Below, one piece after another: positions 15,001 through 25,400 of a stretch of 64,000 bases of DNA (position 1 is the first letter of the stretch; each line of letters opens with the position of its first letter). The stretch spans positions 1,037,001-1,101,000 of the forward strand of contig JAJGOT010000154.1 of assembly GCA_022457155.1 (NCBI GenBank). Reading direction: 5' to 3'. Under the pieces are notes generated by a model. The model did no database searches and had not been told where the DNA came from. It saw only the letters and a program-made list of their open reading frames with translations. Origin of the DNA: Cladopsammia gracilis. Taxonomy: Eukaryota > Cnidaria > Anthozoa > Scleractinia > Dendrophylliidae. The translations under genes and the position numbers were made by a program.

Positions 15001-15997
15001 TCTTAAAACTCCCGAAGACAATATGGGCCTGAGGGTTACTCTTTGAAATTTAATTTCTAATGAATGTCTGTAAAGTGTTTAGCTCGCAAACATCCCAGAC
15101 TTGTTTTGTTAACTTAGGATTTCATTGCTTATCTTTTAAAATCAGAACAGTCTGCAAATGGCGTGGATTTTCGGGACTTTTGAGAAACTCATGCCAGGAA
15201 TGAGAAAGAAGACTAAAGACGCGCAAACCGTTAATAAACGCACTCACCCTTTCATTCTTGTTCTTGATAGCAAAGTTCAACACGCTGAGTTTCTTGGCTG
15301 CCTTATTTGTTGTCCTGACCCGTACGTGCGCCAGGCCCTTGATGAAGGGCATGGTCATGACACAACCAATTTCCGTCATGTTTCTGCAAAGATTCAGAAG
15401 CGCCACTGCATATTCCTCGCAGCGTGTCGACAGGTTTGAATAATCCTTCTTAAACTCGTACTCCTCTCTAGCGAGACGCTCAAGCTTTCCATTGAGAACA
15501 AAGGCCTGATAAACGGGGTCATTATTGCGGTACTGATTGCTTGATGATTTGTCTTCCTCGAGCTCGCAGTCTGCCAGGTATGATAGCGATAGATACACGG
15601 GGCTGGCCAAAGCCCTGTAACCGTTCAAGCGGTACAAGGCCTTTTGTAAGCTTCCTATGGCATCACAGGTGTCGCACACACACGAACGGGGATGGGGTTC
15701 TTCTATGCGATACCCCTGGGACAGTAAAAACTTCACCAGCTCATAGTTATCCTGTTGCGCAGCTAGCATAAGGCCAAAACTTCCCAGGGTAGTATCTCTG
15801 AGTTTTGCTGCGTCGGATTCAAATACTTTGGGTTTTTCACTGAAGTATTCCTTGACTTGACGAATATTCCCTCTGCGGACCGCTTCGAAGAAAAGGTTGT
15901 CTCCTTCGGATAAGGACATTTCGGGCATGGCTGCCTCCAAAACATCCAAGAGCGAAGTTGAAGCGGTCCTTTCACGCCTTATAGAATGAGCCGCCAT
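91..15997 (-). CDS. TRPC-like (short transient receptor potential) cation channel, gene A; 3' end off the left edge
   Basis: Eight exons join in phase on the minus strand: 15997-15248, 9936-9633, 7267-7009, 6070-5819, 4978-4780, 2429-2271, 1043-975 and 204-91 (702 codons so far). All have AG acceptors and GT donors. The last seen donor (GTTAGT at 90-85) sends the gene off the window. Exon 1 starts MAAHSIRRERTAS and holds a short ankyrin region and the TRP_2 region (GLMLAAQQDNYELVKFLLSQ, later [15 protein letters not shown]). Exon 2 has the conserved FVAHPYSQ start and S1-S2. Exons 3-4 carry S3-S5 ([13 protein letters not shown] linker, here VGPLQLSLMKM). Exon 5 has the TRPC pore signature LFW (RKLFWAMF) and S6 (NMLIAMMSNS). 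Exon 6 holds the TRP-box variant QWKFSR and the proline motif PPPFN. In the family these are plasma-membrane tetrameric Ca2+-permeable channels gated downstream of phospholipase C. Exons 7 and 8 are short and were placed by length, phase and similarity to gene B; exon 7 is the least certain. The ankyrin region is about 75 residues shorter than in gene B. Confidence 0.88.
566..806. repeat. Minisatellite, about five units of 42-52 bp
   Basis: Units share the core ACACAAACAGARGATGGTAA followed by RCCTGTGGAGAGA. Unit lengths differ (about 44, 52, 42 and 44 bp), and the array makes long spurious open frames on both strands. It sits in the intron between exons 7 and 8 of TRPC gene A. Confidence 0.85.
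1212..1463. mobile_element. MITE with CAGGGGCGGATCCAGG termini and 5-bp target duplication
   Basis: The left end reads CAGGGGCGGATCCAGG and the right end CCTGGATCCACCACTG. CTTTC flanks both sides (1207-1211 and 1464-1468), as expected of a 5-bp target-site duplication. It includes a C-tract near 1424-1438. It lies in the TRPC A intron between exons 6 and 7. Confidence 0.85.
1787..1937. mobile_element. MITE, TACAGCTATTTCAATTAACG family, copy 1
   Basis: A long foldback with near-identical arms (ACCGCAAGGTAGTATGGG and its complement) and termini TACAG(C)...AATTGAAATAGCTGTA. A second copy is at 30575-30735. Target TA is supported by the empty-site comparison described for that copy. Confidence 0.88.
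2822..3000 (-). mobile_element. Possible LINE-type 3' tail
   Basis: On the minus strand this reads toward an AATAAAGTTTTG polyadenylation-like signal followed by a (TTG)n tract at 2822-2836. That arrangement is typical of non-LTR retrotransposon 3' ends. No coding part was recognised, so the class is inferred. Confidence 0.45.
3313..4168. mobile_element. 856-bp foldback element with GGGG(T/C)GGACCATTAGAAAT termini, TTA target duplication
   Basis: The ends GGGGTGGACCATTAGAAATC and the matching complement at 4150-4168 are flanked by TTA on both sides (3310-3312, 4169-4171). Inside are repeated TGCAGGATTTTTTTT-like stretches. The 3-bp TWA duplication and termini resemble PIF/Harbinger-type elements (inference). 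A relative with the same end motif is at 62137-62393. Confidence 0.8.
4998..5345. mobile_element. GAGCAGTTTTCAATTGAG-family MITE next to TRPC A exon 5
   Basis: The left terminus GAGCAGTTTTCAATTGAG starts at 4998, after a TA. The body contains the family landmarks CCAATCACAGCAG, AATGAACCAATCAGAGCTC, GCGGGAAAACGCGTGCGAG and TCACAAAGCGTAGCAA. Other copies: 14245-14512, 33785-34065, 44982-45269 and partial copies around the last. Its left end is 19 bp from the splice acceptor of TRPC A exon 5. Confidence 0.9.
8689..9068. mobile_element. Foldback element with TACACCGAATGCAAATATGG termini
   Basis: The left arm TACACCGAATGCAAATATGG, with CAATTTTTTGTTTGG further in, is matched inverted at 9014-9068 (CCAAAAATTGTTGGAGGGCC, then ATTTGTATTCGGTGTA). 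The unit is about 380 bp and carries no coding capacity. It lies in TRPC A intron 2. Confidence 0.75.
9201..9500. mobile_element. Probable foldback element with CGTGTGTTCATATG ends
   Basis: CCGTGTGTTCATATG near 9201 is mirrored by CATATGAACACACGATA near 9482-9500, with several GCCCGGTT / AACCGGGC motifs between and just outside. The boundaries are approximate. Confidence 0.5.
10358..12640 (+). pseudogene. Intronless secretin/adhesion-type (Mth-like) seven-transmembrane receptor pseudogene, nested antisense in TRPC A intron 1
   Basis: Coding similarity runs through several frames without introns. The N-terminal extracellular part is open from 10358 to about 10958 and cysteine-rich (FKNVFCAKCRDH). 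It shifts frame at a seven-A run (10952-10958) and continues to 11279 (ILLDVPDTSEVPVAVFCSNG). Another frame carries 11413-11670 (CVLVPSGNITVCGNRLAKNC). The 7TM domain starts near 11727: TM1 near IYLTPLCIAGLSI, TM2 INLSISLLISHLLW, TM3 YFLVFFLWMSIIAYDAW, TM4 VGWFPAIFFVVT. A stop codon TAA at 12219-12221 sits just before the conserved GCWI of extracellular loop 2. TM5 (APVALSLVFNAVYF) is in a second frame, and TM6-TM7 (ITALMGYSWIFGFLA, LQEVYIATALIIF) in a third. All seven segments are recognisable, but at least four frame breaks and one stop make it non-functional. The lack of introns fits a retrocopy or a naturally single-exon family; the sequence alone does not decide. Confidence 0.82.
12685..12795. 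repeat. Dispersed repeat, copy 1 (just 3' of the GPCR pseudogene)
   Basis: The core TCTTTTGTTTTACGTCATTT, then GGTGATCACACCATCCGCAA, recurs with small changes at 20205-20296 and 24640-24724. Copies 1 and 2 also share TTGTTGGTTA upstream. The element type was not recognised. Confidence 0.75.
14010..14222. mobile_element. Hexanucleotide-rich foldback element (GCATAA repeats)
   Basis: The left half is dominated by AAGCATAAGC-type hexamers and the right half by the complementary (GCTTAT)n run (TTATGCTTGCGCTTATGCTT). Ends GTTTTTACAAGCGACATGAG and CTCATGCTAGTGAAAACC pair imperfectly. Related segments are at 57695-57890 and 61840-62420. Confidence 0.75.
14245..14512. mobile_element. GAGCAG-family MITE, copy 2
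   Basis: It carries TTGAGTGTCGAAAGTAA, TTGTGATTGGCTAAAAATTC, AAACCAATCGTGACTTGCTC, ACGCGTTTTCCCGCGC and TTCTGATTGGTTCATTGGAT in the same order as the other copies. In TRPC A intron 1. Confidence 0.85.
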
Positions 15998-17177
15998 GTT
16001 TAGCAGGATTTGTTATATTTTTAACGATTAGTGGTCTCTGCGCTTTGCAAAAGAAAAATTCAAGACATGACTACATACGGCCTAGTAACTTTGCATACGA
16101 AGATTCTGTATCCATTCAGTTATTGATATCAAGAGTGCGAACAGATGAGAATTTGGATAAAATCATTTATAGTAATTTGATACCGATGCGTCAAGCGCAT
16201 ACATGTAAATTAAGCTAGTGTAGTTGCTGGGACGCGGCAGAGAAGAGTGTGGAATGCGTAAAACGGCTAGCAACAATATGAATATTGAAATCGTGAATTT
16301 AAAATGAAGAAGAAAGAACAAATTTGCATTTTAGCATTTATTGTATTCTTTATAAAGGAAGAATGCTTTATACAGCGTAAACGATCAGAACAATTAATAA
16401 CTGGTATATTTAACTCTAATTAGAAAACTCCTAAACGACAACCTAACGGCTCTCAAACAGCTCCCGCAGTCCAACCTCAAGACATCGACGTGTGATACGG
16501 TTCTATTTTAGCTGGCAATGGAATCCTATAGTGTGACCACAGGGAGGGGAGGGGGAGGGGAGGGAGGGGGTAGTGAAAATGCTAAAAACTGAACATATAT
16601 TGGCAAGATACCGGGCCCGGGTGGGGGGGGGGGGGGGGGGGGGGGGGGTGGGGGGGGCTTCCCCTATATCCGTCACTGACCTACTTGCAGCATTACCTTG
16701 GCTCATTACTGTGTTTATTCAAAACACATACAAGGAATTGTTTCTTAATATTAGCGTTTCTATGATTGCTAACAAGAACTAGTTTTGTTTTAGGCGGTGG
16801 CGTCTGAAAAATATTAATTAATTAAACGGTCGTTCTGGCCAATGTAATCAATTGCATATTTTAAAAATAAATGTTCAAAGGTGTCTTTAACATTTGTACC
16901 ACTAAACTCGACAATGAGAGAAAATTGCATTAATGTCAGTATTAAGGTATCTATAAACGAACTTGCGAATCAGTGCTTTACATACTTTAACAAGCTGTTT
17001 AAAAAGTTGCAAAAATGTCCTAATGCACTCGTTTCTTCAGTTTGCACTCAACGGTGAAATTGTAGATTAAAATTTAAATGTTTTGCTTATAAATGTTTAC
17101 ATAAAAATATTCGTATTTTCTTTAGCTTTAACGTTAAAATATACCTCAGACTGTTTTACTTTATATATTTGCCAGTT

Positions 17178-17320
17178 AGAGTGATTTTCCTCAGACCGTG
17201 AAATAGTTAGTACACTAAAAGAGGTTAGTAGATCTTATTTTCATTGTTTTCTTTTGTGTCTATTTGACTATTATACACCAACTACTAGAAACTGTTTCAC
17301 GGCCTGAGGAAAATCACTCT
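17178..17320. mobile_element. 143-bp MITE, AGAGTGATTTTCCTCAGACC ends
   Basis: Arms of about 31 bp (GAGTGATTTTCCTCAGACCG and the complement ending AAAATCACTCT) are flanked by TA. Typical of TA-targeting MITEs. Confidence 0.88.
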
Positions 17321-17588
17321 ACTGTGCTCTGCTTGCCTGTTTAATTACTGCGGATTCATGTTTTCTGGGAAAAGGCGTGTTGTGCTTTTTCCCAGACAGA
17401 ACGTCGTCATTCCCGCCTAGCAACAGCTGTCATTTTTCTTCGCAACGCAATCCAACCAACCGTAACAACGAACGCGACAACTTAGACCGTTAAACGCTCA
17501 ACCTGAATCCGCAGTAACAACTATTCACCGAAGTGGAGGTCGCGCGTAGTGCATCCACTGGCCACCGACACTGAGGTAAATAGTTGTT

Positions 17589-17751
17589 TTAGTATATACT
17601 AAAACAGTGAGATAATATAGCACGAAAATGATGATTTTTCACTCATTTATTCCTGTCAACGATTACAATTTCCGCGCGCAAATTGCTTGTAGGTGAATAG
17701 CGCTTGCTATAATGAGTTTCAGTAGCCAATCACTGTTTTAGTATATACTAA
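17589..17751. mobile_element. 163-bp MITE with 22-bp terminal inverted repeats
   Basis: Left TTAGTATATACTAAAACAGT and right ACTGTTTTAGTATATACTAA are exact complements; each terminus is itself palindromic (TAGTATATACTA). Confidence 0.88.
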
Positions 17752-17802
17752 TGACATATATCAGCGTTGATTTAAATAAAATGACCAATATAATAGAGGG
17801 TA

Positions 17803-17947
17803 GTCCAATACTCTGAAAAATTTATGCATAGCATTGTATTGTATTATATGACCGTAACAATAGTTTATTAATACACTCTAGAATGGCACAATACAGCACA
17901 ATGTATTACAGTACAATGCTATGCATAAATTTGTCAGAGTATTGGAC
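17803..17947. mobile_element. 145-bp MITE, GTCCAATACTCTGA ends
   Basis: Left GTCCAATACTCTGAAAAATT with ATGCATAGCATTGTA is matched inverted at the right (TACAATGCTATGCATAAATT, then GTCAGAGTATTGGAC). Arms are about 40 bp. Confidence 0.9.
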
Positions 17948-18657
17948 AAGTTTGATGTGATGTCTAAAATAAGCCAAGGTTTGTAATCTTTCCCACGGCA
18001 CAATAACTCGCAAACCGCGGCAGACTGTCTATGGCCATTCCTAGCTCTAAGAGGTGGCGAATAGTCATTATCTAAATATACGCCTCGCGGTCTTGCCGTC
18101 TCGTTATTTGAGCCTCGAAGTCTTCATTTTTTTCTAGAAGCCGTGTTGGAGTCTCGGGTCTGGTATTGTAAAACGTCATAAAGTCTCAGATTCGCAGAGA
18201 AAAACGTCAGTTTCGCGGTCTTGAATTTACCATTCGCCACCCCTACAATTTACGGCGCATGCTTTTATAAAAACCACTGGATAAGGGACTCTTGGTACGA
18301 AAATGCGAATTATTCCGTTCACTATGATAAAAGGGCTGTCTCAAAATCTCTCCCCATTCATCTGGAAGGGGAAAACTTGTTGTCGGTCTTAGAAATATCG
18401 CTCGCATACCGCATTCAGTGGTATGAGCACAACTTACTGAATGCAATCAAGTTCACAGCACGGTTTTAGTATCTCCATCTCGTCGCTGATGCGTTTTAGA
18501 ACGTTTGTCGTGTATTTCCACACTGGTTTTCCCCTAAAAAAATAAGAAAGCTGGACTTAAAGATCGTGTTTATTCAAAGATCTTTGAAGATCTTGTCTCA
18601 AAGAGGGACCAACGGACAAAGCATGAATGAATGGCGTTAATAATAAAAATAAACCGG

Positions 18658-18853
18658 TAATAGGCCATTTCCGAGTTGCCTTTAGCCTCTCTATCAAAGC
18701 GAGGCTAGGTGCGAAACCTTTCATATGAAAATGAGTTTTCATTCACATGCCAACTTATTTGCATGTGAATGAAAACTTATTTTCATATGAAAGGTTTCGC
18801 ACCTAGCCTCGCTTTGATAGAGAGGCTAAAGGCAACTCGGAAATGGCCTATTA
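18658..18853. mobile_element. 196-bp near-perfect palindrome MITE, TAATAGGCCATTT family
   Basis: Arms of about 90 bp (TAATAGGCCATTTCCGAGTT through ACCTTTCATATGAAAA) are nearly identical in inverse, with a short asymmetric centre. The terminal motif TAATAGGCCATTT is shared with the elements at 31376-31565 and 44789-44980. Confidence 0.93.
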
Positions 18854-19292
18854 TCAGTGATCATTGTCCAATAGAACTGTGCACGTGAACACTATAATTA
18901 AACAATAACGTATCATTTTTTAACTCGTGAAGACGCGAAGCGCTGAACGAGTTCTAGCGATGGGGTCAGAAATATCCTCGTCGATCGGCTGTCAACACTG
19001 AGCCCGCGATATGTAATGATCACCTAGTTTACCCATGGGGACGGTGTTGAAGGTAGGGGGAATGGGGAGTTGGACGCAAGGGGTGAGGGGGAGGGGGAAG
19101 GGGGGGAGGGGGTTTGGGGGAATGATGAGAGCAAAACGTCTAGGAGAGGTCGGAAAGGAGGGTCCGAACGTTTGGTATTCACGGTCGGCCCATAGGAACC
19201 TTTGATTAGTGCTTTTACCCAATTCTTGTCTATATTGCTTTACAATATGTTAAAAAAAAGAAAAATTAAAAAAAAAGTCAAAAGGAAATAAT

Positions 19293-19391
19293 AACAGTCG
19301 AACCTCTTTACAACGGCCATCCTCAGCAGACACAATTTTTTCGGCTGCTAAAGAGAGGTGGCCGTTAGTTGATATAGAGGTTCGGCTGTAT
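19293..19391. mobile_element. About 100-bp foldback element next to the TRPC B exon 8 donor
   Basis: ACAGTCGAACCTCTTTACAA with CGGCCA is mirrored by TGGCCGTTAGTTGATATAGA plus GGTTCGGCTGTA. It lies about 20 bases inside the intron that follows exon 19624-19418. Confidence 0.75.
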
Positions 19392-19417
19392 ATGAAAAAC
19401 TGAAATGAACACTTTAC

Positions 19418-22400
19418 CTGCGTCTGATTTTGACCTACGACAAGGGGATGACTGCTATCCTCAGCTTTTCTCAACACGCCTTGTAGCTGAGTTATCAAGT
19501 CCCTTAATTGACTGCTGTCGTCCAGTCTCTCCGCTTGCAACTGAGGAGGAGCGAGGGATTGGTGCTTTGATTTCTCAAAGGTGAGAAGATACCGTTGAAT
19601 CAAACACTTCATTACTTCATGGCGCTGAATGAAAGGGCAGCAACAAGAAATCATTAAAAACGTCCAGAAAACAAGTAAAATATTAACATGCATTGATTTG
19701 TATATTTTGTATTTTGCTGCATTTCTCGGGGTAGTTCTTTCTGTTGCTTAAAGTGCCTATCACGCCTAGAAAGTTATTTTCAGTATCAACTCTATGTACA
19801 TTGAATAGTTGAATGGTAAAATATTTCTTGTTTCGAACGTCGTGTTAGTAAGTAATAGAGATTTGAATTTACAAAATGCTAATTAGATGACGTCAACCCG
19901 GGAATCATTTATTATACAGCTACTTGTTTTCACTTCCAAGTAATGACTATCCACAGTTTGTTTGTAGTATTTATCAAGTTAATTATCCTCAAGCTGTAAA
20001 CTGCGCGTTGTAAATTGGCGTAGAAATTATGGCAAATTCCCGGGTTGACATCATCTTATTAGCATTTTGTAAATTCAAATCTCTATAACTCACAAACGCG
20101 ACGTTCAAAACAAGAAATATTTTACCATTTAACTATTCAATGTACATAGAGTTGATTCTGAAAATAACTTTCTAGGGGTGATAGGCACTTTAAATTATTG
20201 TTGGTTAACTTGTGTTGTGGTGTGGGCATTGTTTATTGTCTGTTGGATCTTTTGTTTTACATCATTTGGTGATCGCAACGTCCGCCACACCGAAAATCTT
20301 CCATTTCTCGCAGCATATTCTATTTTGTCTTAAAATTAGATGCTTTGAGCGGAATAAAATTAATCAATCATTGAAAATCTTCATACTATAACCTGCATGT
20401 TTGTCGCATCCGACTAAGACGAGATACTTCAAGGAGAACACTGGATATAACAGTTGAATTTTGATCACAAACGAATATTACACGAGCATTTTTTAGTTCC
20501 TTTTTTATCTGAAGTAATTGACGACCCTCCCAAAGTGGTCAATTTGTCTTATGGAAGGTTCGTTTGTAACAGGGAAGATATCAATGTCGTCACCAATTGT
20601 TATTAATGTGCCAACCAGAGCCTTTTGTTCCAGTGGTTGGCACATTTGGATAAAAAAAGAATGTTTGTAAACAGATATCATCCCTATAGGAAACCTTTTT
20701 AAAGAACAACTTTGAAAACGACGATGCTCTCACCTTCTGTAAATCCACCGTCTCTGCTTTTAATTTAGATGCTGATCTGCCTCGTCCTCCACAGCATCCA
20801 CGCTGAAAATAGGACAACAACATGATAAGAATGCTGATGACCTAAATCTTTAACTGGTGTAACAGAAAATATCACTTGATTAACTCAATGCCATAAATCG
20901 ATAGCAATCTCGTTCCGCTCTAGGGGGCGGGAAGAGGAGAGAGCCTGGGAACGAGCTTGGAATCTAAAGGTGCATTAGGAGCAGGTCAAATGTGAGTTGA
21001 TGTGCAATTGTATATGCAAATGCAACTGCACCGGGACGAAGTAGACTCGGCCCAAGTCTAGGTTAAGTAAACATTTGACCTGCTCCCAATTTGTGGCTTT
21101 GATAGCTCAATTGGTAGAGCATCGCACCAGTAACGCGAAGGTCACGGGTTCGAATCCCGTCGAAAAGCCCTGATTGTTTTCAGGCTTTTTCGGGCTGGGA
21201 TACAGTAGCTTGAGGCCTCACTTGACTATTAAATACTTTATTTACGATGCTACTGAAGGACGACAACAAATGTTTACTGAACCTAGACTTGGGACGAGTC
21301 TACTTCGTCCTCGTGCAGTCGCATTTGCATATAAAATTGCACATTATCTCCTTCGCATGAGTTGTGTGTCGCAAAGCTTTACAAAACGAAGGGATCACTC
21401 TTTCCAGGCGCATGAGAGGTATGATGCCTAAAACGTGCTATAATCTCCTTCGCATCCGTTATCTGGGTTGTTTCTCGCAACGCTTTACCCACGAAGCGTT
21501 CACTCTTCTTAGGGATTCAAATCACCGCTCAGAATATCGCCTCTTGTATCAAAGAACTTACAAAAGGCCATTTAAAATTAAACATGCCAGAAATAATACA
21601 AATAGGTAAACTGGAGTGCTAATGCATAACAATGGCTACACGGGATAAATTGGACCCATGACCCAATCACAATACAGATGTTGCTACCATCAGCTCGCAG
21701 CGGTTGTAAACTTACCACACAGTTCCCAGGATCCGTGCACAGTCTGCGGCAGAGATTATACACCAAATGTGGCGGGGGAATGAGGTTGAATGGAGGCGGC
21801 ATTACATTGCCTTGATCTAAATATGGCATCCACATCCGGGTTCTGGAGAATTTCCACTGAATATCCGCGTCATCCTGTAACAAGATACAATTGATGCAGC
21901 CAAAGGTAAATAGAAGAACGGTAATGCTCTGCGTACACCACCACTTCTGAAATTGTTATTGAGCAGAACACTTTTGTCGTACAATTGAATCCCGTTAATG
22001 CGACCAGTGGGTGGTCGTGACAACGAGGTTTTTGGTTTTTCGAATTGCCGTGGGGGGGGGGGGGGGGGGGGGGGGGGCATGGAAACCTCTGCACGAGGCT
22101 GCCAAATTTCTCCGAATTTTTCTCGTTTAACATAATGAAACGTCTTCGTTTCGCTTAAACAGCGGTTTCAGATTGCCAGAAAATAAAGACGGCTGTCAAT
22201 CACTGGAAATAACCTCTGAAAACACCATTCATCGTGTGTCACGTGACAAAATAATCCACGATCTGGAGTATTTTTTTCTTCAGTCCGCCCGCTACTTTGA
22301 AAACGGAGTGGGACCTGGTGACGGGTCGGAGCTTGACTTACGACAACTCTCTGATACGAGTTGGCCATCATAGCTATCAGCATATTAATGGAGACCACAG

Positions 22401-25400
22401 TGAAGGCAATGCTTGACTTACCACAACTCTCTGATACGAGTTGGCCATCATAGCTATCAGCATATTAAGGGCGACCACAATGGAGGCAATGCTGTAGAGT
22501 CCCAGGAGAAGTTCCCCTGTGTACTGCGTGATGATGAAGTTACTTTCCGTCTTCAGGTCTTCCAGCTCAGACATTCCAAACAAATCCCAAAACAAGAACC
22601 TCAGGCTTCCTGAAATTCTGAAAAGAACGGTCTGTCAGTCGCATTAAAGTGGCTCCATATTGTTCAGCCCTCTCGTCTTTTGCATTCCATTAAGCTAGCC
22701 CGATGGTGTGGCTAAAAATCTTTAACTTGAAACCAGTAAATCTTTTATCAGTTAACAAAGTGGTATCCAATTGACGTCATCATTCGTTGCCATGGCAACG
22801 CGCAAAGAGGTCAAAAATACGCTATTTTGGACCATTTGAGGCTAATAACTTATAAACTACACGGTGAAAGTTTTTGTTTCCGATATATTTTTGTTTAATT
22901 GGCAAGAGAAACATTTTAACAATTTTTTTAAAAATTCTGTACATAGAGTTCAGAGCTACCTTAAATTTATGTAAAAATGTCATATCTCTAAATCCCATGT
23001 ACAGATTTTTTTTCAAAATTGGCACAAATGTTTGTTATGTTGATAAGACGAAAATATATAAAAATTAAAAAATTTCAACGTGCAGTTTTGAAGTTATTAG
23101 CCTCAAAAGGTTGAAAATGGGGTCTTTTTGGCATCTTTTGACGTTACCATTCATAACTTCTTTAATATGTATTCAAACGCCATCAAACTTTGTGACTTTT
23201 CCTAAAATTATGTGGTAACAATTAATATTTCATGACAATTTATTGATCACGTGACTTGATGTTTCCATGGTAACAAGATTTTGACAGCCATGTTTTTTGA
23301 AATTTGCATATTTGTACTTTTGAATGAAGAAAAACAATGTTTATTGGTATAACTTTTATATTTTTTACGTCATTTAGCGTTTATTTATTGGTTTTGATTA
23401 ATTTTGAGTCAATTTGGTCGGTTTTTAAGAGGTTTTAAAAATTTCAGAAATCCAAGATGGCGGATCCAAGACGGCGGCTGTATAACTAATTACCTAATAA
23501 CTATGTCATATGACGTCATCGTTCCATTGTGCTGACCACAAAGGAGACAGTTTCAGACGTACTATGTTCCCTCTAGGTTTCATTGTCATAGCCTTAATGA
23601 TCTTGAAATTACGAGGCCAGGAACTAAAAAAAAAGCCCAGGCCGAATAGGGTTAAACAATCAGCTACTAACAAATGGACTGTATAAACTAAAAGAGCGTG
23701 TCGTCCCTGGTTATTAATCAATGCAAAAATTAGTCTGACGTAATGAATATTCTCGGAGAATTAGCTTTCAAACTGCAAAGAATGTATGGCTGGGTGGCAT
23801 ACACTCTTTGTAAAATTTTGATACTATGAAGGTTCATTTCTGGATAAATGTTAACCATATCAAGCCAAAAAATCCAGAGTGTACTAAGTTTTCCATGCTC
23901 TTTATGAGTGCGACTTCTAAAGGCTACCGTGTAAACGTCAAGACATACTCACGTGGCAAATTCATGTTCAGTTGTATTTCCAACAAATGTTTCACGAGTC
24001 TGGACATACTGTGAGTATACCTTTCTCTCTGCCCAGCCGAACGCAAGAAACAGCAACAAAAAAAGGAACAAAAACTTGACGATGTCTCGAATCATGTTTA
24101 CAAGCGACAGCTGCAACGGACCTAGCACAGAGCTCACTTGAAACGAGTTGGAAGCATGAAAGAAGCTCAAAATCATGCCAATGGAAAAGAAGGCATTGGA
24201 CAGGAGGATAAAGCGGTAGGTGGTCTCTTTTGCACCTACACCAAACACCTCTTTCACTAGTATTGTCTCATTCCCAGAAACAGTCATAAAATACCCGACC
24301 AGCCAGAGGACTCCTGATGCTACAAAGAGACCCAGCATAACAAGCGTGACTAAATTCCAGTATTGTGACACGTAACGCTCTTTTCCTTGACGATAGGCCT
24401 CTTTTGCTTCCTGAAACAGCATACCCGCGATCCATAGCGTTATCAAAAAATCTACAAATTAAGATAATACACAAAAACAAGTTGTACTTAATTGCTTAAA
24501 TTTTAAACAGATGCATGAGTTTTGAGTCTCTGAAGTCTGAGTTTACTCTGACGTCGTTTCATCGTTTTCGATGCGGTTACATCATCCCATTTACACGGCA
24601 CCCCTCGGGTATTTCAATTACTTTACGTTTATAGTACTATTGTATTGAGGTGTGGGTTTTGTTTATTTTATTTTTTTTTGTGTGTTTTGTTTTACCTCAT
24701 TTGGTAATCACAACATCCGCAACCGACCAATTAGCCAATTAATTCCTTCTGATAGGAGTGCGAGTACAAGACCAACTTTCGACTTTTAAACTTGTCGTAT
24801 TCACAGGGTCTTTACTCCTTCCTTCTTGCTGACCAGTACAGATCAGAGGCTCTAGGAACAAGCCTCAGATTGAAATTATTACCAGTGGTTACAGATTGTA
24901 ATGATAATGCTGCGAGCAGATGCTGGGCAGTAAAACAACGGAAACAGTAAATGTACATACAGATTTTGATAATTTCATAAATTTATTTATTGGGTCAATT
25001 ACCATCATTTGAGAATTACACAACATTATAAGTTGTGATTGTGAAGAGAAACATGAAAATATTTTGAACAGTTAATGTACTGAGGACAGTCGTGGATCCA
25101 GACTTGGAGGAAAGAAGGTGGTGGGTTGTGCTAATTAAGTGGAAATTCCGGTGACGAAAATATTTTTTGTTGGCCCAGCAGGGCTTGTTTTGGTGGGGGA
25201 AAACTAAGATTGGTCTTGGCCTCCCCTGGATACACCTCTGTAAATATACATACAATTACAATTTTTTGGGATCGAACGTTTTTGGGATCGAATGGCGGCC
25301 GCTAAAATTCGTACAAGTTTCGACAACGGTTGTAGTGCGCGGATTACAACTGTTGTGTTTTCACCCTAAATTCATTTCTCTGGAGGTTATAAATGTCGAA

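Larger units (their letters stand above)
15998..19417. other. Intergenic region between the two TRPC genes, MITE-rich
   Basis: No exon could be supported here. It should contain the promoter of gene A just right of 15997 and the missing last exon and 3' UTR of gene B. Visible content: a G-tract at 16622-16649, foldback elements at 17178-17320, 17589-17751, 17803-17947, 18658-18853 and 19293-19391, and otherwise AT-rich sequence. Confidence 0.7.

Noticed and set aside
18992..19222. Pro-rich open frame as the missing last exon of TRPC B
   Set aside because: Low-complexity, no matching acceptor in phase 0, and no similarity to TRPC C-termini.
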